From a bacterium (GTDB lineage: Bacteria; Bacteroidota; Ignavibacteria; Ignavibacteriales; Melioribacteraceae), in assembly GCA_027398005.1 (NCBI GenBank), contig DAHYUM010000002.1, positions 1-47,488 of the forward strand: a stretch of 47,488 nucleotides of DNA, given 5' to 3'. The notes under the pieces are model-generated. The model saw only the letters and a list, made by a program, of their open reading frames with translations. It was not told the DNA's origin and searched no databases. The position numbers and the translations under genes were made by a program. Below, one piece after another: positions 12,408-23,844 of this stretch (position 1 is the stretch's first letter; each line of letters begins with the position of its first letter).

Positions 12408-12427
12408 TGAATTTTATGTAAAATTCA
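12408..12427 (+). promoter_or_regulatory. Leader hairpin upstream of rpsL SD
   Basis: TGAATTTT-ATGT-AAAATTCA perfect 8-bp inverted repeat just before TTTTGGAGG. Confidence 0.45.
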
Positions 12428-12444
12428 AATTTTGGAGGAATTAC

Positions 12445-12828
12445 GTGCCAACAATAAACCAGTTGGTTAGAAAAGGAAGAGTTGTAGTAACGTCGAAAAA
12501 CAAAGCACCGGCGTTAGATGCGTGCCCGCAGAAACGCGGCGTTTGTACAAGAGTTTACACTACAACACCAAAAAAACCAAACTCGGCCTTAAGAAAGGTA
12601 GCGAGAGTAAGATTATCTAATGGTATTGAAGTAACGGCTTACATTCCGGGTGAAGGCCATAACCTGCAGGAACACTCTATCGTTCTGATTAGAGGGGGCA
12701 GGGTAAAAGATTTACCTGGCGTTCGTTATCACATCATCCGCGGTACACTTGATACAAGCGGCGTTGAAGATAGAAAACAAGCCAGATCTAAATACGGTGC
12801 AAAAAAACCAAAAGCTAATAAGAAGTAA
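12445..12828 (+). CDS. rpsL: 30S ribosomal protein S12
   Basis: [22 protein letters not shown] ... [16 protein letters not shown] start. Confidence 0.98.
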   Translation: MPTINQLVRKGRVVVTSKNKAPALDACPQKRGVCTRVYTTTPKKPNSALRKVARVRLSNGIEVTAYIPGEGHNLQEHSIVLIRGGRVKDLPGVRYHIIRGTLDTSGVEDRKQARSKYGAKKPKANKK

Positions 12829-12830
12829 TT

Positions 12831-13298
12831 ATGAGAAAAAGACGCGCAGAAAAAAGATATCTTAAGTCAGACCCGAAATATGGTGATACACTCGTAACAA
12901 AGTTTATCAACTATATGATGTGGGATGGAAAGAAATCTACAACCAGAAAAATGGTATACGATAGTTTTGAACTTATAGAGCAGAAGACTAAAAAGCCGGC
13001 TCTCGAAGTGTTCAAAAAAGCCGTTCAGAATATTCAGCCTCTCGTAGAGGTTCGAAGCAGAAGAGTAGGCGGCGCTACTTACCAGGTTCCTATGGAAGTT
13101 AGGCCTGAACGCAGAATTGCTTTGGCTTTCCGTTGGATACGCACATATTCACGCGATAGAAAAGACAAATCTATGGCATTGAAACTTGCGGCTGAACTTA
13201 TGGCCGCTGCAAATAACGAAGGTTCTTCAATTAAGAAAAAAGACGATACTCATAGAATGGCCGAAGCTAACAAAGCTTTCGCTCATTTCAAATGGTAG
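12831..13298 (+). CDS. rpsG: 30S ribosomal protein S7
   Basis: [19 protein letters not shown] ... [21 protein letters not shown]. Confidence 0.98.
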   Translation: MRKRRAEKRYLKSDPKYGDTLVTKFINYMMWDGKKSTTRKMVYDSFELIEQKTKKPALEVFKKAVQNIQPLVEVRSRRVGGATYQVPMEVRPERRIALAFRWIRTYSRDRKDKSMALKLAAELMAAANNEGSSIKKKDDTHRMAEANKAFAHFKW

Positions 13299-13317
13299 TT
13301 GATAGAAAGGAATTCTA

Positions 13318-15417
13318 ATGTCGGGCAAGAAAGTAGAAATATCTAAAGTCAGGAATATCGGTATCATGGCGCATATTGATGCCGGTAAAACTACTACGAC
13401 GGAGAGAATTCTTTATTATACCGGAAAAGTTCACAGAATTGGTGAAGTTCATGATGGCGCAGCCACAATGGACTGGATGGAGCAGGAAAAGGAAAGAGGT
13501 ATTACTATTACAAGTGCCGCTACTACTGCTTTCTGGAATGAACATCAGATAAATATTATAGATACTCCCGGACACGTTGACTTTACAGTTGAAGTTGAAA
13601 GATCCCTCAGAGTTTTAGACGGAGCAGTTGCTCTATTCTGCGCTGTAGGCGGAGTTGAGCCTCAGTCGGAAACCGTTTGGCGTCAGGCCGATAAATACGG
13701 TGTTCCGAGAATTGCTTTTGTTAATAAAATGGATAGAATTGGAGCTGATTTCTTTAATGCTCTCCAGATGATGAAAGATCGTTTGGGGGCTAATGCAGTT
13801 CCTGTTACTCTTCCTATTGGCGAAGGAGATTTATTCCGCGGTACAATTGACCTTCTTTATATGAAGGCAAGAATGTATCACGAAGATACTCTCGGCGCCA
13901 CATTCGAAGAAATTGCAATTCCGGCCGACCTTATGCCAATTGCAAACAAATACAGAACTCTGATGCTTGAAGCGGTATCGGACGTAGACGATACATTATT
14001 AGAGAAATATCTCGAAGGTCAGGAAATTACAACCGAAGAATTACGCGAAGTATTAAGAAAGGCTACAGTTCAATCGAAAATTGTGCCTGTGCTCTGCGGT
14101 TCTTCATTTAAAAATAAAGGCGTACAGAGGCTTCTGGACGCAATTGTTGATTTTCTTCCGTCTCCTGCCGATTCGCCCGAATTGACGGCGCATCACGTAG
14201 ACAGGAACGACCAGATTGTTCTTAAGACGAACGAAAAAGAAAGTTTTACAGCGCTTGCATTCAAGATCATGACCGATCCGTTTGTAGGCAAGCTTACATT
14301 CGTAAGAGTTTATGCCGGTACTTTATCGTCCGGTTCTTATATATATAATTCTGTTTCGAATAAGAAAGAGAGAGTAGGCCGCATACTTCAGATGCACGCA
14401 AACAACCGCGAAGACATCGATGAAATAAGGGCCGGAGACATTATTGCAATGGTCGGTTTGAAAAATACAAAAACCGGCGATACTCTCTGCACCGAAGACG
14501 ATCCTGTTGTTCTCGAAAGAATGGCATTCCCCGAGCCTGTAATTCAGATTGCCATCGAGCCTAAAACAAAGGCCGACCAGGATAAATTATCGGACGCTTT
14601 GGTTAAACTTTCTGACGAGGATCCTACATTTAAAGTTAAGGTTCACGAAGAAACAGGACAGACTCTCATCAACGGTATGGGAGAACTTCATCTTGAAATT
14701 CTTGTAGACAGGATGAAGCGCGAATTTAAAGTTGAAGCAAACGTAGGTAAACCTCAGGTTGCTTACAGGGAAACAATTACAAAATCCGTTGAAGCCGAAG
14801 GCAAGTTTGTTAAGCAGTCGGGCGGACGCGGTAAATACGGACACGTTTGGATTGAAGTTTCGCCGAATGAACCGGGCAAAGGATATGAATTTGAAAACGG
14901 GATTGTTGGCGGTACGGTACCCAAGGAATATGTTCAGCCTGTTTCGTTAGGAATTCAGGAATCGATGAGAAACGGTGTAGTTGCCGGTTATCCGATGGTG
15001 GATATAAAGGTAAGACTTTTCGACGGTTCGTATCATGAAGTGGATTCGGATGAAATTTCTTTTAGAGTTGCTGGTTCTATGGCATTCAGGGAAGCAGCTC
15101 AGAAAGCTTCTCCGGTTCTTCTTGAACCTTTAATGAAGGTAGAAGTTATTACACCGGAAGAATATCTTGGCGATGTTATGGGGGATTTGAATTCGCGCCG
15201 CGGAAAAATTGAAGGATTTACCGCACGTAAGGATGCCCAGGTAATAAGGGCTACAGTACCCCTTTCAGAAATGTTTGGTTATGCTACTATTATGAGATCT
15301 ATGACACAGGGCCGCGCAATATACACAATGGAATTTTCACGTTATTCAGAAGTTCCGAAATCGGTTGCCGCCGAACTGACTGAAAAGAGCCAGGCAAATA
15401 AAAATTCAAATGTCTAA
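13318..15417 (+). CDS. fusA: Elongation factor G
   Basis: [40 protein letters not shown]. Confidence 0.99.
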   Translation: MSGKKVEISKVRNIGIMAHIDAGKTTTTERILYYTGKVHRIGEVHDGAATMDWMEQEKERGITITSAATTAFWNEHQINIIDTPGHVDFTVEVERSLRVLDGAVALFCAVGGVEPQSETVWRQADKYGVPRIAFVNKMDRIGADFFNALQMMKDRLGANAVPVTLPIGEGDLFRGTIDLLYMKARMYHEDTLGATFEEIAIPADLMPIANKYRTLMLEAVSDVDDTLLEKYLEGQEITTEELREVLRKATVQSKIVPVLCGSSFKNKGVQRLLDAIVDFLPSPADSPELTAHHVDRNDQIVLKTNEKESFTALAFKIMTDPFVGKLTFVRVYAGTLSSGSYIYNSVSNKKERVGRILQMHANNREDIDEIRAGDIIAMVGLKNTKTGDTLCTEDDPVVLERMAFPEPVIQIAIEPKTKADQDKLSDALVKLSDEDPTFKVKVHEETGQTLINGMGELHLEILVDRMKREFKVEANVGKPQVAYRETITKSVEAEGKFVKQSGGRGKYGHVWIEVSPNEPGKGYEFENGIVGGTVPKEYVQPVSLGIQESMRNGVVAGYPMVDIKVRLFDGSYHEVDSDEISFRVAGSMAFREAAQKASPVLLEPLMKVEVITPEEYLGDVMGDLNSRRGKIEGFTARKDAQVIRATVPLSEMFGYATIMRSMTQGRAIYTMEFSRYSEVPKSVAAELTEKSQANKNSNV

Positions 15418-15458
15418 TAATTATTAAAGAAAAAAAATAAAATAGTAAGGAGAAAAAG

Positions 15459-16664
15459 ATGGCTAAAGAAAAATTTGATCGTAGTAAGCCACACGTTAAT
15501 ATCGGTACTATTGGTCACGTGGATCATGGCAAAACAACATTAACCGCTGCTATCACAATGGCTCTCGCTAGAAAGGGGTTATCAGCAGTAAGAACATTCG
15601 ATAGTATTGATAACGCTCCTGAAGAAAGAGAAAGAGGTATTACAATTGCAACTGCTCACGTTGAATATTCAACCGCCAGCAGACACTACGCTCACGTAGA
15701 CTGTCCGGGTCACGCCGATTATGTTAAGAACATGATCACTGGCGCCGCTCAGATGGACGGTGCTATCCTCGTAGTAGCCGCTACAGACGGTCCTATGCCG
15801 CAGACAAGAGAACACATCCTTCTCGCTCGTCAGGTAGGCGTTCCAAGAATAGTTGTATTCATGAATAAAGTTGATATGGTTGATGATCCTGAACTTATTG
15901 AATTAGTTGAAGTAGAATTAAGAGACTTATTAAGCTCGTACGAATTCCCCGGCGATGAAATACCAATCATCAAAGGTTCGGCTCTTCATGCTCTCGAAGC
16001 AGGTTCGAGCAACGCAGATCCTTCAGACCCAAGATACACCTGTATTTGGGAGCTTATGGATGCAGTTGACAGCTACGTTCCGCTTCCTGAAAGAAGTGTT
16101 GATAAACCATTCCTTATGCCTGTTGAAGACGTGTTCTCAATTACCGGCCGCGGTACAGTAGCAACCGGTAGAGTTGAAAGAGGACAGGTTAAAATTCAGG
16201 AAGAAATTGAACTTATCGGTTTAGGCGTACACAAGAAAACAGTTGTTACAGGCGTTGAAATGTTCCGTAAAGAACTTGACGCTGCAATGGCTGGCGATAA
16301 TGCCGGTATCCTTTTACGCGGTGTTGATAAAAAAGAAATTGAAAGAGGTATGGTTCTTGCAAAAACAGGTTCTATCACACCTCATAAAGTATTCGAAGGC
16401 AATGTTTACATCCTTTCAAAGGAAGAAGGCGGACGCCATACTCCATTCTTCAACGGTTACAGACCTCAGTTCTATTTCAGAACAACAGACGTTACCGGCG
16501 TTGCTACATTACCTGAAGGAACAGAAATGGTTATGCCAGGCGATAGAGTAGTTCTTAAAGTTGACCTTATTTCTGAAATAGCAATGGAAGAAGGTCTCCG
16601 TTTCGCTATCCGCGAAGGCGGCAGAACAGTAGGCGCAGGCGTAGTAACAAAGATTATTGAATAA
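15459..16664 (+). CDS. tuf: Elongation factor Tu
   Basis: [50 protein letters not shown]. Confidence 0.99.
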   Translation: MAKEKFDRSKPHVNIGTIGHVDHGKTTLTAAITMALARKGLSAVRTFDSIDNAPEERERGITIATAHVEYSTASRHYAHVDCPGHADYVKNMITGAAQMDGAILVVAATDGPMPQTREHILLARQVGVPRIVVFMNKVDMVDDPELIELVEVELRDLLSSYEFPGDEIPIIKGSALHALEAGSSNADPSDPRYTCIWELMDAVDSYVPLPERSVDKPFLMPVEDVFSITGRGTVATGRVERGQVKIQEEIELIGLGVHKKTVVTGVEMFRKELDAAMAGDNAGILLRGVDKKEIERGMVLAKTGSITPHKVFEGNVYILSKEEGGRHTPFFNGYRPQFYFRTTDVTGVATLPEGTEMVMPGDRVVLKVDLISEIAMEEGLRFAIREGGRTVGAGVVTKIIE

Positions 16665-16677
16665 AAGAGTTAATAAA

Positions 16678-16704
16678 TTGGGAGAAGAGAAAATCTTCTC
16701 CCAA
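16678..16704 (+). other. Strong hairpin between tuf and rpsJ (no U-tract)
   Basis: TTGGGAGAAGA-GAAAA-TCTTCTCCCAA perfect 11-bp stem, 5-nt loop, followed by AAAAATATAAG. Confidence 0.7.
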
Positions 16705-16732
16705 AAAATATAAGAATAAGGAGAAGTAAAAA

Positions 16733-17041
16733 GTGCCCGGTCAAAAGATTAGAATTAGGTTAAAATCATACGATCATATATTGATTGATAAATCAACTGA
16801 AAAAATCATTAAGACTGTTAAAAGTACGGGTGCTGTGGTTTCGGGACCAATTCCGTTGCCTACAAAGAGAACTGTTTTCACTGTTCTTCGTTCACCGCAC
16901 GTTGATAAAAAATCGCGTGAGCAATTTGAAATTAGGGCTCACAAAAGAATAATCGATATTCACAATTCAAACAACAAAACCGTGGATGCTTTAAGCAAAT
17001 TGGAAATCCCGGCAGGCGTTGATATTGAGATTAAGTTATAA
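16733..17041 (+). CDS. rpsJ: 30S ribosomal protein S10
   Basis: [54 protein letters not shown] start. Confidence 0.98.
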   Translation: MPGQKIRIRLKSYDHILIDKSTEKIIKTVKSTGAVVSGPIPLPTKRTVFTVLRSPHVDKKSREQFEIRAHKRIIDIHNSNNKTVDALSKLEIPAGVDIEIKL

Positions 17042-17051
17042 GGATTGAACT

Positions 17052-17672
17052 ATGCCAGGTTTGCTAGCTAAAAAATTAGGAATGACAAATATTTTCGCCG
17101 AAGACGGAACAATGATTCCTGTAACAGTTTTGCAGGCTGGTCCTTGCAATGTAATTGCATTAAAGACCAAAGAGAAAGACGGCTACGAAGCTATTCAGCT
17201 CGGTTTTGGCGAAAAGAAAGAAAAACACGTTAGAAAACCTCAGCTTGAATACTATAAAAAAGCCGGGCTTAAACCTGCTGCTGTTTTAAGAGAATTCAGA
17301 AATTTTCCAATTGCCGACTATAAGGTGGGCGATGAAATTAAAGTTGAAATCTTTACAGTGGGCGACAAAGTGAAAGTTGTAGGCAAAAGCAAAGGTAAAG
17401 GTTTTCAGGGTGTAATGAGAAGACACAATTTTGGCGGTGTAGGCGGAACAACACACGGCCAGAGCGATAGATTGCGCGCTCCCGGTTCTATTGGCGCGAG
17501 CTCTTATCCTTCGCGTGTTTTCAAAGGCCAGAGAATGGCGGGAAGAATGGGTTTCGACCGTACTACAGTAAGGAATCTTAAAGTAGTAAAAATTCTTCCG
17601 GAACAAAATATTGTAATGATTAAAGGGGCCGTTCCGGGCGCAATAAATTCAATTGTTGAAATAAACAAATAA
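17052..17672 (+). CDS. rplC: 50S ribosomal protein L3
   Basis: LLAKKLGMTNIF; GKGFQGVMRRHNFGG..THGQSDRLRAPGSIG. Confidence 0.98.
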   Translation: MPGLLAKKLGMTNIFAEDGTMIPVTVLQAGPCNVIALKTKEKDGYEAIQLGFGEKKEKHVRKPQLEYYKKAGLKPAAVLREFRNFPIADYKVGDEIKVEIFTVGDKVKVVGKSKGKGFQGVMRRHNFGGVGGTTHGQSDRLRAPGSIGASSYPSRVFKGQRMAGRMGFDRTTVRNLKVVKILPEQNIVMIKGAVPGAINSIVEINK

Positions 17673-17684
17673 GTTGGTTGAACG

Positions 17685-18311
17685 ATGAAATTAGATGTAT
17701 TAAAAATAGATGGTACTAAATCGGGCGAATCAGTAGAATTGGCCGACGATATATTTGCCATTGAGCCAAACGACCATGTAATTTACTTATCGGTAAAAGC
17801 ATTTCTGGCCAATCAGCGTCAGGGTACCCATAAGGCTAAAGAAAGAAGCGAAGTAAGCGGCGGCGGTAAAAAACCGTGGCGTCAGAAAGGGCGCGGCGGC
17901 GCAAGAGCCGGTACGACCCGTTCTCCACTTTGGGTCGGCGGCGGTTCCATTTTCGGGCCAAAACCTCGCGATTACCGCCAGAAAGTTAACAAGAAAGTTA
18001 GCCTTCTTGCCAGAAAATCGGCTCTTTCTTACAAAGCTAAAGCAAATCAGATTTTGGTGGTAGAGGACTTCAATTTTGAAGCTCCGAAAACAAAACAGAT
18101 TTCGAGCATTCTTTCGGCTCTTAAAGTTGAAGGAAAGAAAACTCTTCTTCTTACACCGGGTTTACTGCAGAACGTTTACAAATCCGGAAGAAATATTCCT
18201 AAGATGAATATTGTTGAAGCCAGAAAAGCTTCTACATACGATATATTAAATAATCAGGTGCTCCTTGTTCAGAAGAGCGCTGTTAATGAATTAGTAAGTG
18301 CATTTAACTAA
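17685..18311 (+). CDS. rplD: 50S ribosomal protein L4
   Basis: RQGTHKAKERSEVSGGGKKPWRQKGRGGARAGTTRSPLWVGGG. Confidence 0.98.
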   Translation: MKLDVLKIDGTKSGESVELADDIFAIEPNDHVIYLSVKAFLANQRQGTHKAKERSEVSGGGKKPWRQKGRGGARAGTTRSPLWVGGGSIFGPKPRDYRQKVNKKVSLLARKSALSYKAKANQILVVEDFNFEAPKTKQISSILSALKVEGKKTLLLTPGLLQNVYKSGRNIPKMNIVEARKASTYDILNNQVLLVQKSAVNELVSAFN

Positions 18312-18325
18312 TAAGCGGTTGAATA

Positions 18326-18619
18326 ATGCGTAGAATATTAATAAAGCCCGTAGTAACTGAAAAAATGTCGGCAATTAGCGAAGGAAGCGGAAAATACGGT
18401 TTCATCGTTTCGGTTGACGCTAATAAAATTGAAATTGCCAAGGCAATTAAAGACAAGTTTAATGTGGATGTTGAGAAAATTAACACTACCCGTTACGAAG
18501 GGAAGACGAAAACTCAATTTACCAAAAAAGGTAGATTCAGCGGTAAGAAACCGCAGTACAAAAAAGCCCTTATAACCTTAAAGAAAGGGCAGACAATTGA
18601 TTTATTTGGTGAAGTGTAG
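18326..18619 (+). CDS. rplW: 50S ribosomal protein L23
   Basis: ILIKPVVTEKMSAI; synteny. Confidence 0.97.
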   Translation: MRRILIKPVVTEKMSAISEGSGKYGFIVSVDANKIEIAKAIKDKFNVDVEKINTTRYEGKTKTQFTKKGRFSGKKPQYKKALITLKKGQTIDLFGEV

Positions 18620-18639
18620 AGGCAATTGGAGCTTGATAA

Positions 18640-19464
18640 ATGGGAATTAGAAAATTAAAACCGAATACGCCTGGAACAAGATTTATGTCGATTTCTTCTT
18701 TTGAAGAAGTTACTAAAACTACTCCGGAAAAATCGTTGACTGCTGCTCTTAAAAAGAGCGGTGGAAGAAACAACCTTGGTAAGGTTACTGCTCGCCATAA
18801 AGGGGGCGGACATAAGAGAAAATACAGAATTATCGATTTCAAGAGAGATAAATTCGGCATACCTGCAAAAGTTTTCTCAATCGAATACGATCCTAACAGA
18901 ACATCGTACATCGCTTTGCTTAATTATGCCGACGGCGAAAAGAGATATATTATTGCTCCCGAAGGCCTTAAGGTTGGCGATAATGTAATGAGCGGTTCCG
19001 GTTCGGAAATTAAAGTGGGCAATTGCCTTCCGTTAAAAGAAATTCCTTTGGGCAGTTTCATTCACAACGTTGAAATGAAACCGGGCAAAGGGGGTCAGTT
19101 AGGGCGTTCGGCAGGTTCCTCGCTCCAGTTGATGGCTAAGGAAGGAAGAATGGCTCAGCTTAAAATGCCTTCGGGCGAAGTTAGACTGGTAAGTGTAGAC
19201 TGCCTTGCAACATACGGAGTAGTAGGAAACACAGACCACGAAAACCTCAGCTACGGAAAAGCAGGCAGAAGCAGATGGCTTGGAATCCGTCCTCATGTTA
19301 GAGGCGTTGCCATGAACCCTGTAGATCACCCAATGGGCGGCGGCGAAGGAAAGACTTCAGGCGGCGGTCATCCGGTATCTCCATGGGGCCAGAAAGCTAA
19401 GGGTCTTAAGACAAGAAAGAGAAAAAATCCATCAAATAAATATATTGTTAAAAGAAGAAAATAG
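18640..19464 (+). CDS. rplB: 50S ribosomal protein L2
   Basis: [45 protein letters not shown]. Confidence 0.99.
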   Translation: MGIRKLKPNTPGTRFMSISSFEEVTKTTPEKSLTAALKKSGGRNNLGKVTARHKGGGHKRKYRIIDFKRDKFGIPAKVFSIEYDPNRTSYIALLNYADGEKRYIIAPEGLKVGDNVMSGSGSEIKVGNCLPLKEIPLGSFIHNVEMKPGKGGQLGRSAGSSLQLMAKEGRMAQLKMPSGEVRLVSVDCLATYGVVGNTDHENLSYGKAGRSRWLGIRPHVRGVAMNPVDHPMGGGEGKTSGGGHPVSPWGQKAKGLKTRKRKNPSNKYIVKRRK

Positions 19465-19473
19465 AGATAGAGT

Positions 19474-19761
19474 ATGCCAAGATCAGTTAAAAAAGGTCCA
19501 TTTATTAGTGTCAAATTGTTGGCAAAGATTACAAAACTTAACGAGACTAACCAGAAAAAGATCGTTAAAACCTGGTCGCGTTCAAGTACAATATCTCCAG
19601 AGTTTGTTGGTCACACAATAGCAGTACACAATGGTAACAAAATGATTCCGGTTTATATTTCAGAAAACATGGTAGGACATAAACTGGGAGAATTTGCGCC
19701 GACAAGAATATTTAGAGGTCATCCAGGAACAAAAGCTGAAAAAGCTTCAAAAGTAAAGTAA
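19474..19761 (+). CDS. rpsS: 30S ribosomal protein S19
   Basis: [32 protein letters not shown]. Confidence 0.98.
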   Translation: MPRSVKKGPFISVKLLAKITKLNETNQKKIVKTWSRSSTISPEFVGHTIAVHNGNKMIPVYISENMVGHKLGEFAPTRIFRGHPGTKAEKASKVK

Positions 19762-19774
19762 TTGAGGTAGAGTA

Positions 19775-20119
19775 ATGGAAGCGAAAGCGACACACAGATA
19801 CATTGGTTCGTCTCCCCGGAAAATGAGACTTGTTATTGATTTGATTAGAGGAGTTTCGGTAGAAAAAGCGATAGAGATATTGCACTTTCACCCGAAGCAC
19901 CCTGCAAAAGATGCTGAAAAAGTTTTGAGATCGGCTGTTTCTAATCTTTTCAACAAAGACGAAGGTTCAAAACATGAAGTATCGGCTTTGTATGTAAAAG
20001 AGGCATTTGTTAATCAAGGACCAAGCCAGAAACGAATTCTTCCGGCGCCAATGGGAAGAGCATACAGAATGAAAAAAAGATCAAATCATGTAACCATAGT
20101 GGTTGCAACAAAAAGTTAA
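19775..20119 (+). CDS. rplV: 50S ribosomal protein L22
   Basis: YIGSSPRKMRLVIDLIRG; GPSQKRILPAPMGRAYRMKKRSNHVTIV. Confidence 0.97.
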   Translation: MEAKATHRYIGSSPRKMRLVIDLIRGVSVEKAIEILHFHPKHPAKDAEKVLRSAVSNLFNKDEGSKHEVSALYVKEAFVNQGPSQKRILPAPMGRAYRMKKRSNHVTIVVATKS

Positions 20120-20132
20120 TTAGGAGGATTGA

Positions 20133-20774
20133 TTGGGTCAGAAGACTAATCCAATAGGTTTAAGAGTCGGTATTATCCGCGGTTGGGATTCCAACTGGTT
20201 CGAAAGCAAGAGCTATGCAGCTAAACTGCTTGAAGATAAAAAAATTAGAGGCTACATCCGTAAAAGACTTCAGAAAGCGGGTATTGCATCAATTATTATC
20301 GATAGAACATCTAAAAACATAATCTTAACAATTCACACCTCACGTCCCGGCGTTGTTATTGGAAAGAGCGGTAAGGAAATTGCGCAGTTAGAGCAGGAAT
20401 TAAAATCGATTACCTATAAAGAAGTTGAGATTCAGATTACTGAAGTAAAGAGACCTGAACTGGATGCATTTCTTGTAGCCGAAAATATTGCCAGCCAGCT
20501 GGAAGGAAGAATTTCTTTCCGCCGCGCGATGAAAAGTGCAATTACATCGGCAATGAGAATGGGTGCTGAAGGTATAAGGGTTATGTGTGCAGGCCGTTTG
20601 GGAGGCGCCGAAATGGCAAGAACCGAACAGTATAAAGAGGGAAGAATTCCTCTTCATACAATAAGAGCAGACATAGATTATGCTACCGCAACAGCCCAGA
20701 CAATTTACGGTTCGATAGGCGTAAAGGTTTGGATATGCCGTGGCGAAATTTTAGGTAAAAGATCATCCGAATAA
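20133..20774 (+). CDS. rpsC: 30S ribosomal protein S3
   Basis: [25 protein letters not shown] motif [14 protein letters not shown] start. Confidence 0.98.
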   Translation: MGQKTNPIGLRVGIIRGWDSNWFESKSYAAKLLEDKKIRGYIRKRLQKAGIASIIIDRTSKNIILTIHTSRPGVVIGKSGKEIAQLEQELKSITYKEVEIQITEVKRPELDAFLVAENIASQLEGRISFRRAMKSAITSAMRMGAEGIRVMCAGRLGGAEMARTEQYKEGRIPLHTIRADIDYATATAQTIYGSIGVKVWICRGEILGKRSSE

Positions 20775-20795
20775 AGAGTTTGAGGAGTATTTCCA

Positions 20796-21221
20796 ATGTT
20801 AATGCCGAAAAGAGTAAAATATAGAAAAGCACAGCGCGGTAGAAGAGCCGGCAAAGCAACACGCGGAGCCGCAGTAAGCTTTGGCGATTTCGGGCTTAAA
20901 GCGCTTGAACCTGCATGGATTACAAGCCGTCAGATTGAAGCATGCCGTGTTGCCATTTCGAGAAAAATGAAACGCGACGGAAAAGTATGGATTAGAATCT
21001 TCCCCGATAAGCCCGTTTCGAAGAAGCCGCTTGAAACTCGTATGGGTAAAGGTAAAGGCGCTCCCGAATTTTGGGTAGCCGTTGTTAAACCGGGAAGAGT
21101 TTTGTTTGAAGTAGCCGGAGTTTCGAAGGAAATTGCAAATGATGCTCTTGCAATTGCCAGCCACAAGCTTCCTATTAAAACAAAAGTTGTTGTAAGACCC
21201 GATTACGAAGAATCTAAATAA
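20796..21221 (+). CDS. rplP: 50S ribosomal protein L16
   Basis: [44 protein letters not shown]. Confidence 0.98.
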   Translation: MLMPKRVKYRKAQRGRRAGKATRGAAVSFGDFGLKALEPAWITSRQIEACRVAISRKMKRDGKVWIRIFPDKPVSKKPLETRMGKGKGAPEFWVAVVKPGRVLFEVAGVSKEIANDALAIASHKLPIKTKVVVRPDYEESK

Positions 21222-21233
21222 AGGTGAAGAGCG

Positions 21234-21449
21234 ATGAAAATTTTTGAAATAAAAGAAATGAATTCTGACGAACTTAAAAAAAGAATCATTGAAGATGAGA
21301 AAGAACTGGTGGATTTACGCTTTCAGCACGAGCTTAAAAATCTTACTAATACAGCAAAGCTTAAAAACATCCGCCGCGATATAGCCAAAATGAAAACCGT
21401 ACTTAAAATTAGAAGTATGGAAGAGCAAAATAAGAGTTTAGGAAAATAA
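21234..21449 (+). CDS. rpmC: 50S ribosomal protein L29
   Basis: ELVDLRFQHELKNLTNTAKLKNIRRDIAKMKTVL; synteny. Confidence 0.97.
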   Translation: MKIFEIKEMNSDELKKRIIEDEKELVDLRFQHELKNLTNTAKLKNIRRDIAKMKTVLKIRSMEEQNKSLGK

Positions 21450-21466
21450 GGAGTAACTGAGTTAGT

Positions 21467-21724
21467 ATGGAAACAAGAAATCTCAGAAAGACAAAAGTGG
21501 GTGTTGTAGTCAGCAATAAAATGGAAAAAAGTATTGTTGTGGCTATTGAAAGGCGTGTCGCTCATCCAATCTATAAAAAATATTTCAAGAAAACCACCAA
21601 ATTGATGGCTCACGATGAAAAGAATGAGTGCGGAGTAGGTGATGTTGTTAAGATTATGGAAACCAGACCGCTGAGCAAAGATAAAAAATGGCGTTTAGTT
21701 GAAATAGTTGAAAAAGCAAAATAA
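21467..21724 (+). CDS. rpsQ: 30S ribosomal protein S17
   Basis: [40 protein letters not shown]. Confidence 0.98.
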   Translation: METRNLRKTKVGVVVSNKMEKSIVVAIERRVAHPIYKKYFKKTTKLMAHDEKNECGVGDVVKIMETRPLSKDKKWRLVEIVEKAK

Positions 21725-21751
21725 TCTCGGGTCGATAAGGAGAAGTTTGAA

Positions 21752-22120
21752 ATGATACAAGAAGAAACCAATTTAGTTGTTGCCGATAATTCAGGCGCGA
21801 AGAAAGTAAGATGCATCCGCGTTTTGGGGGGCAGCAACAGAAGATATGCAAGCCTCGGCGATGTTATCGTGGTCAGCGTTAAATCGGCTATTCCGGGCGG
21901 TAACGTTAAAAAAGGAGAAGTATCGAAGGCAGTTATTGTAAGAACAAAAAAAGAAGTTCGCCGCACAGACGGTTCTTACATCCGCTTTGACGAGAATGCC
22001 GCCGTACTGCTTAATGCCCAGGGGGAACCGAAAGGAACACGTATCTTCGGTCCGGTTGCAAGAGAATTAAGAGATAAAAAGTTTATGAAAATAATTTCCC
22101 TCGCACCAGAGGTTATATAA
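21752..22120 (+). CDS. rplN: 50S ribosomal protein L14
   Basis: [27 protein letters not shown]. Confidence 0.98.
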   Translation: MIQEETNLVVADNSGAKKVRCIRVLGGSNRRYASLGDVIVVSVKSAIPGGNVKKGEVSKAVIVRTKKEVRRTDGSYIRFDENAAVLLNAQGEPKGTRIFGPVARELRDKKFMKIISLAPEVI

Positions 22121-22134
22121 TAAGGATTTACGTA

Positions 22135-22461
22135 ATGAAGATTAAAAAGAACGATAGCGTAAAAATAATAAGCGGAAACTCCAAAGGAAAAACAGGCAAA
22201 GTGCTTAAAGTATTTCCTAAAGAAAACAGATTAATTGTTGAAGGAGTTAATTTAAGAAAAAGGCATACAAAAGCTAATCAGAAAAATCCGCAGGGAGGCA
22301 TTATTGAGAAGGAAGCGCCCATCAATGCTTCTAACGTAATGATTCTCGACCCCAAGAGTGGCGAAACTACCCGTATTGGCGCAAAAGTTATAATCGATGA
22401 TAAATCTGGCAGAAAAAAACATGCCAGGATTTCAGTAAAAAGCGGCGAAATGCTGTCATAA
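22135..22461 (+). CDS. rplX: 50S ribosomal protein L24
   Basis: [45 protein letters not shown]. Confidence 0.98.
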   Translation: MKIKKNDSVKIISGNSKGKTGKVLKVFPKENRLIVEGVNLRKRHTKANQKNPQGGIIEKEAPINASNVMILDPKSGETTRIGAKVIIDDKSGRKKHARISVKSGEMLS

Positions 22462-22484
22462 AATTTTGAGGTTTGAATTTAATT

Positions 22485-23132
22485 ATGGCTAAAGAAAAAC
22501 AAGAAAAGAAACCGGAAAAGAAACAGGCAAAACCAGCCGAAGCTGTTAAAGAAACAACTCCGGAAGTAAAAGAAAAAATTGTTGCCCGGCTGGCAGTAAA
22601 ATATAAAGATGAAATCGTTCCCAAGATGAAGGAAAAATTCAATTACAAAAATGTAATGGAAATTCCAAAACTGGAGAAAATTGTTGTTAACATGGGCTTG
22701 GGGCAGGCGGTTCAGGATTCTAAAATTCTTGAAGAAGCAGTTAAGGACCTCGAAACGGTTACAGGCCAGAAAGCAGTTGTAACCATTGCCCGCAAATCGA
22801 TTTCTAACTTCAAACTGCGCGAAGGAATGAAGATTGGAGCTAAGGTTACATTACGCAAAGCTCATATGTACGAATTTCTTGACAGGCTTGTTACAATAGC
22901 TCTGCCACGTGTGCGCGACTTTAGGGGAATACCCGATAAATCGTTCGACGGGAGAGGAAATTATACATTAGGCATTAAAGAGCAGATTATTTTTCCCGAG
23001 ATTAACGTTGATAAAGTTACAAAAGTGCTTGGTATGGATATTACGTTTGTAACCACAGCAAAAACAGATAACGAGGCATACGAACTTCTTGCAGCCTTCG
23101 GCGTTCCATTTAGAAAGAAAGAAAATAATTAA
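22485..23132 (+). CDS. rplE: 50S ribosomal protein L5 with Lys/Glu-rich N-terminal extension
   Basis: [35 protein letters not shown] core; ATG 22485 preferred over track TTG 22473. Confidence 0.96.
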   Translation: MAKEKQEKKPEKKQAKPAEAVKETTPEVKEKIVARLAVKYKDEIVPKMKEKFNYKNVMEIPKLEKIVVNMGLGQAVQDSKILEEAVKDLETVTGQKAVVTIARKSISNFKLREGMKIGAKVTLRKAHMYEFLDRLVTIALPRVRDFRGIPDKSFDGRGNYTLGIKEQIIFPEINVDKVTKVLGMDITFVTTAKTDNEAYELLAAFGVPFRKKENN

Positions 23133-23143
23133 GAAGGAATTTT

Positions 23144-23413
23144 ATGGCACGTAAAAGTTTATTAGCACGAGAAGTAAAAAAAAGAAAAATGGCTGAAAAA
23201 TACGCTGCTTTGAGAAAAGAATTGAAAGAAAAAGGGGATTACGACGCATTACAGGCCCTTCCGCGCAACTCAATGCCTATCAGAGCGCATAACCGCTGCC
23301 TGATTAGCGGCAGACCGAGAGGCTATTATAGAAAATTCGGGATCTCTAGATTGGTCTTCAGAGAAATGGCTCTGAAAGGAGAAATCCCGGGAATTAAAAA
23401 AGCAAGTTGGTAA
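23144..23413 (+). CDS. rpsN: 30S ribosomal protein S14 (zinc-independent form)
   Basis: [51 protein letters not shown]; no CxxC pair. Confidence 0.98.
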   Translation: MARKSLLAREVKKRKMAEKYAALRKELKEKGDYDALQALPRNSMPIRAHNRCLISGRPRGYYRKFGISRLVFREMALKGEIPGIKKASW

Positions 23414-23430
23414 AACAAGGAGAAAGATAA

Positions 23431-23826
23431 ATGCCAGTTAACGATCCGATTGCAGATTTTCTAACAAGAGTAAGAAACGCTGTTGGCGCTCGTAAGAAAT
23501 TTGTTGATATACCTTCTTCCAATATGAAGGTTCAGCTCACTCAGATTTTGAAGGACAATAAATTTATTAAAGATTTTAACGTTATTGAAGACAACAAGCA
23601 GAACATAATCAGAATCTATCTTCAGTATATCAACGGGGAATCGTCAATCACCGGAATGCAGAGAATAAGCACCCCCGGTTTAAGAAAATACACCGGAAAG
23701 GATGAAGTTCCTAAAGTATTGGGCGGCCTTGGTGTTTCAATTATTTCCACTTCAAAAGGATTATTAACAGATAAACAAGCCAAACTTCAATCTGTTGGCG
23801 GCGAAATAGTCTGCTACATTTGGTAA
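23431..23826 (+). CDS. rpsH: 30S ribosomal protein S8
   Basis: [52 protein letters not shown]. Confidence 0.98.
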   Translation: MPVNDPIADFLTRVRNAVGARKKFVDIPSSNMKVQLTQILKDNKFIKDFNVIEDNKQNIIRIYLQYINGESSITGMQRISTPGLRKYTGKDEVPKVLGGLGVSIISTSKGLLTDKQAKLQSVGGEIVCYIW

Positions 23827-23844
23827 AAATTGCGAGGAATATAA

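Noticed and set aside
4292-12828. Antibiotic-resistance substitutions in RpoB and S12
   Set aside because: The rifampicin region ([22 protein letters not shown]) and S12 ([17 protein letters not shown]) keep the sensitive-type key residues; the NN to TN change alone is not a basis for a resistance claim.
16243-16551. 102-aa + strand ORF
   Set aside because: Alternative frame inside tuf, which is unambiguous.
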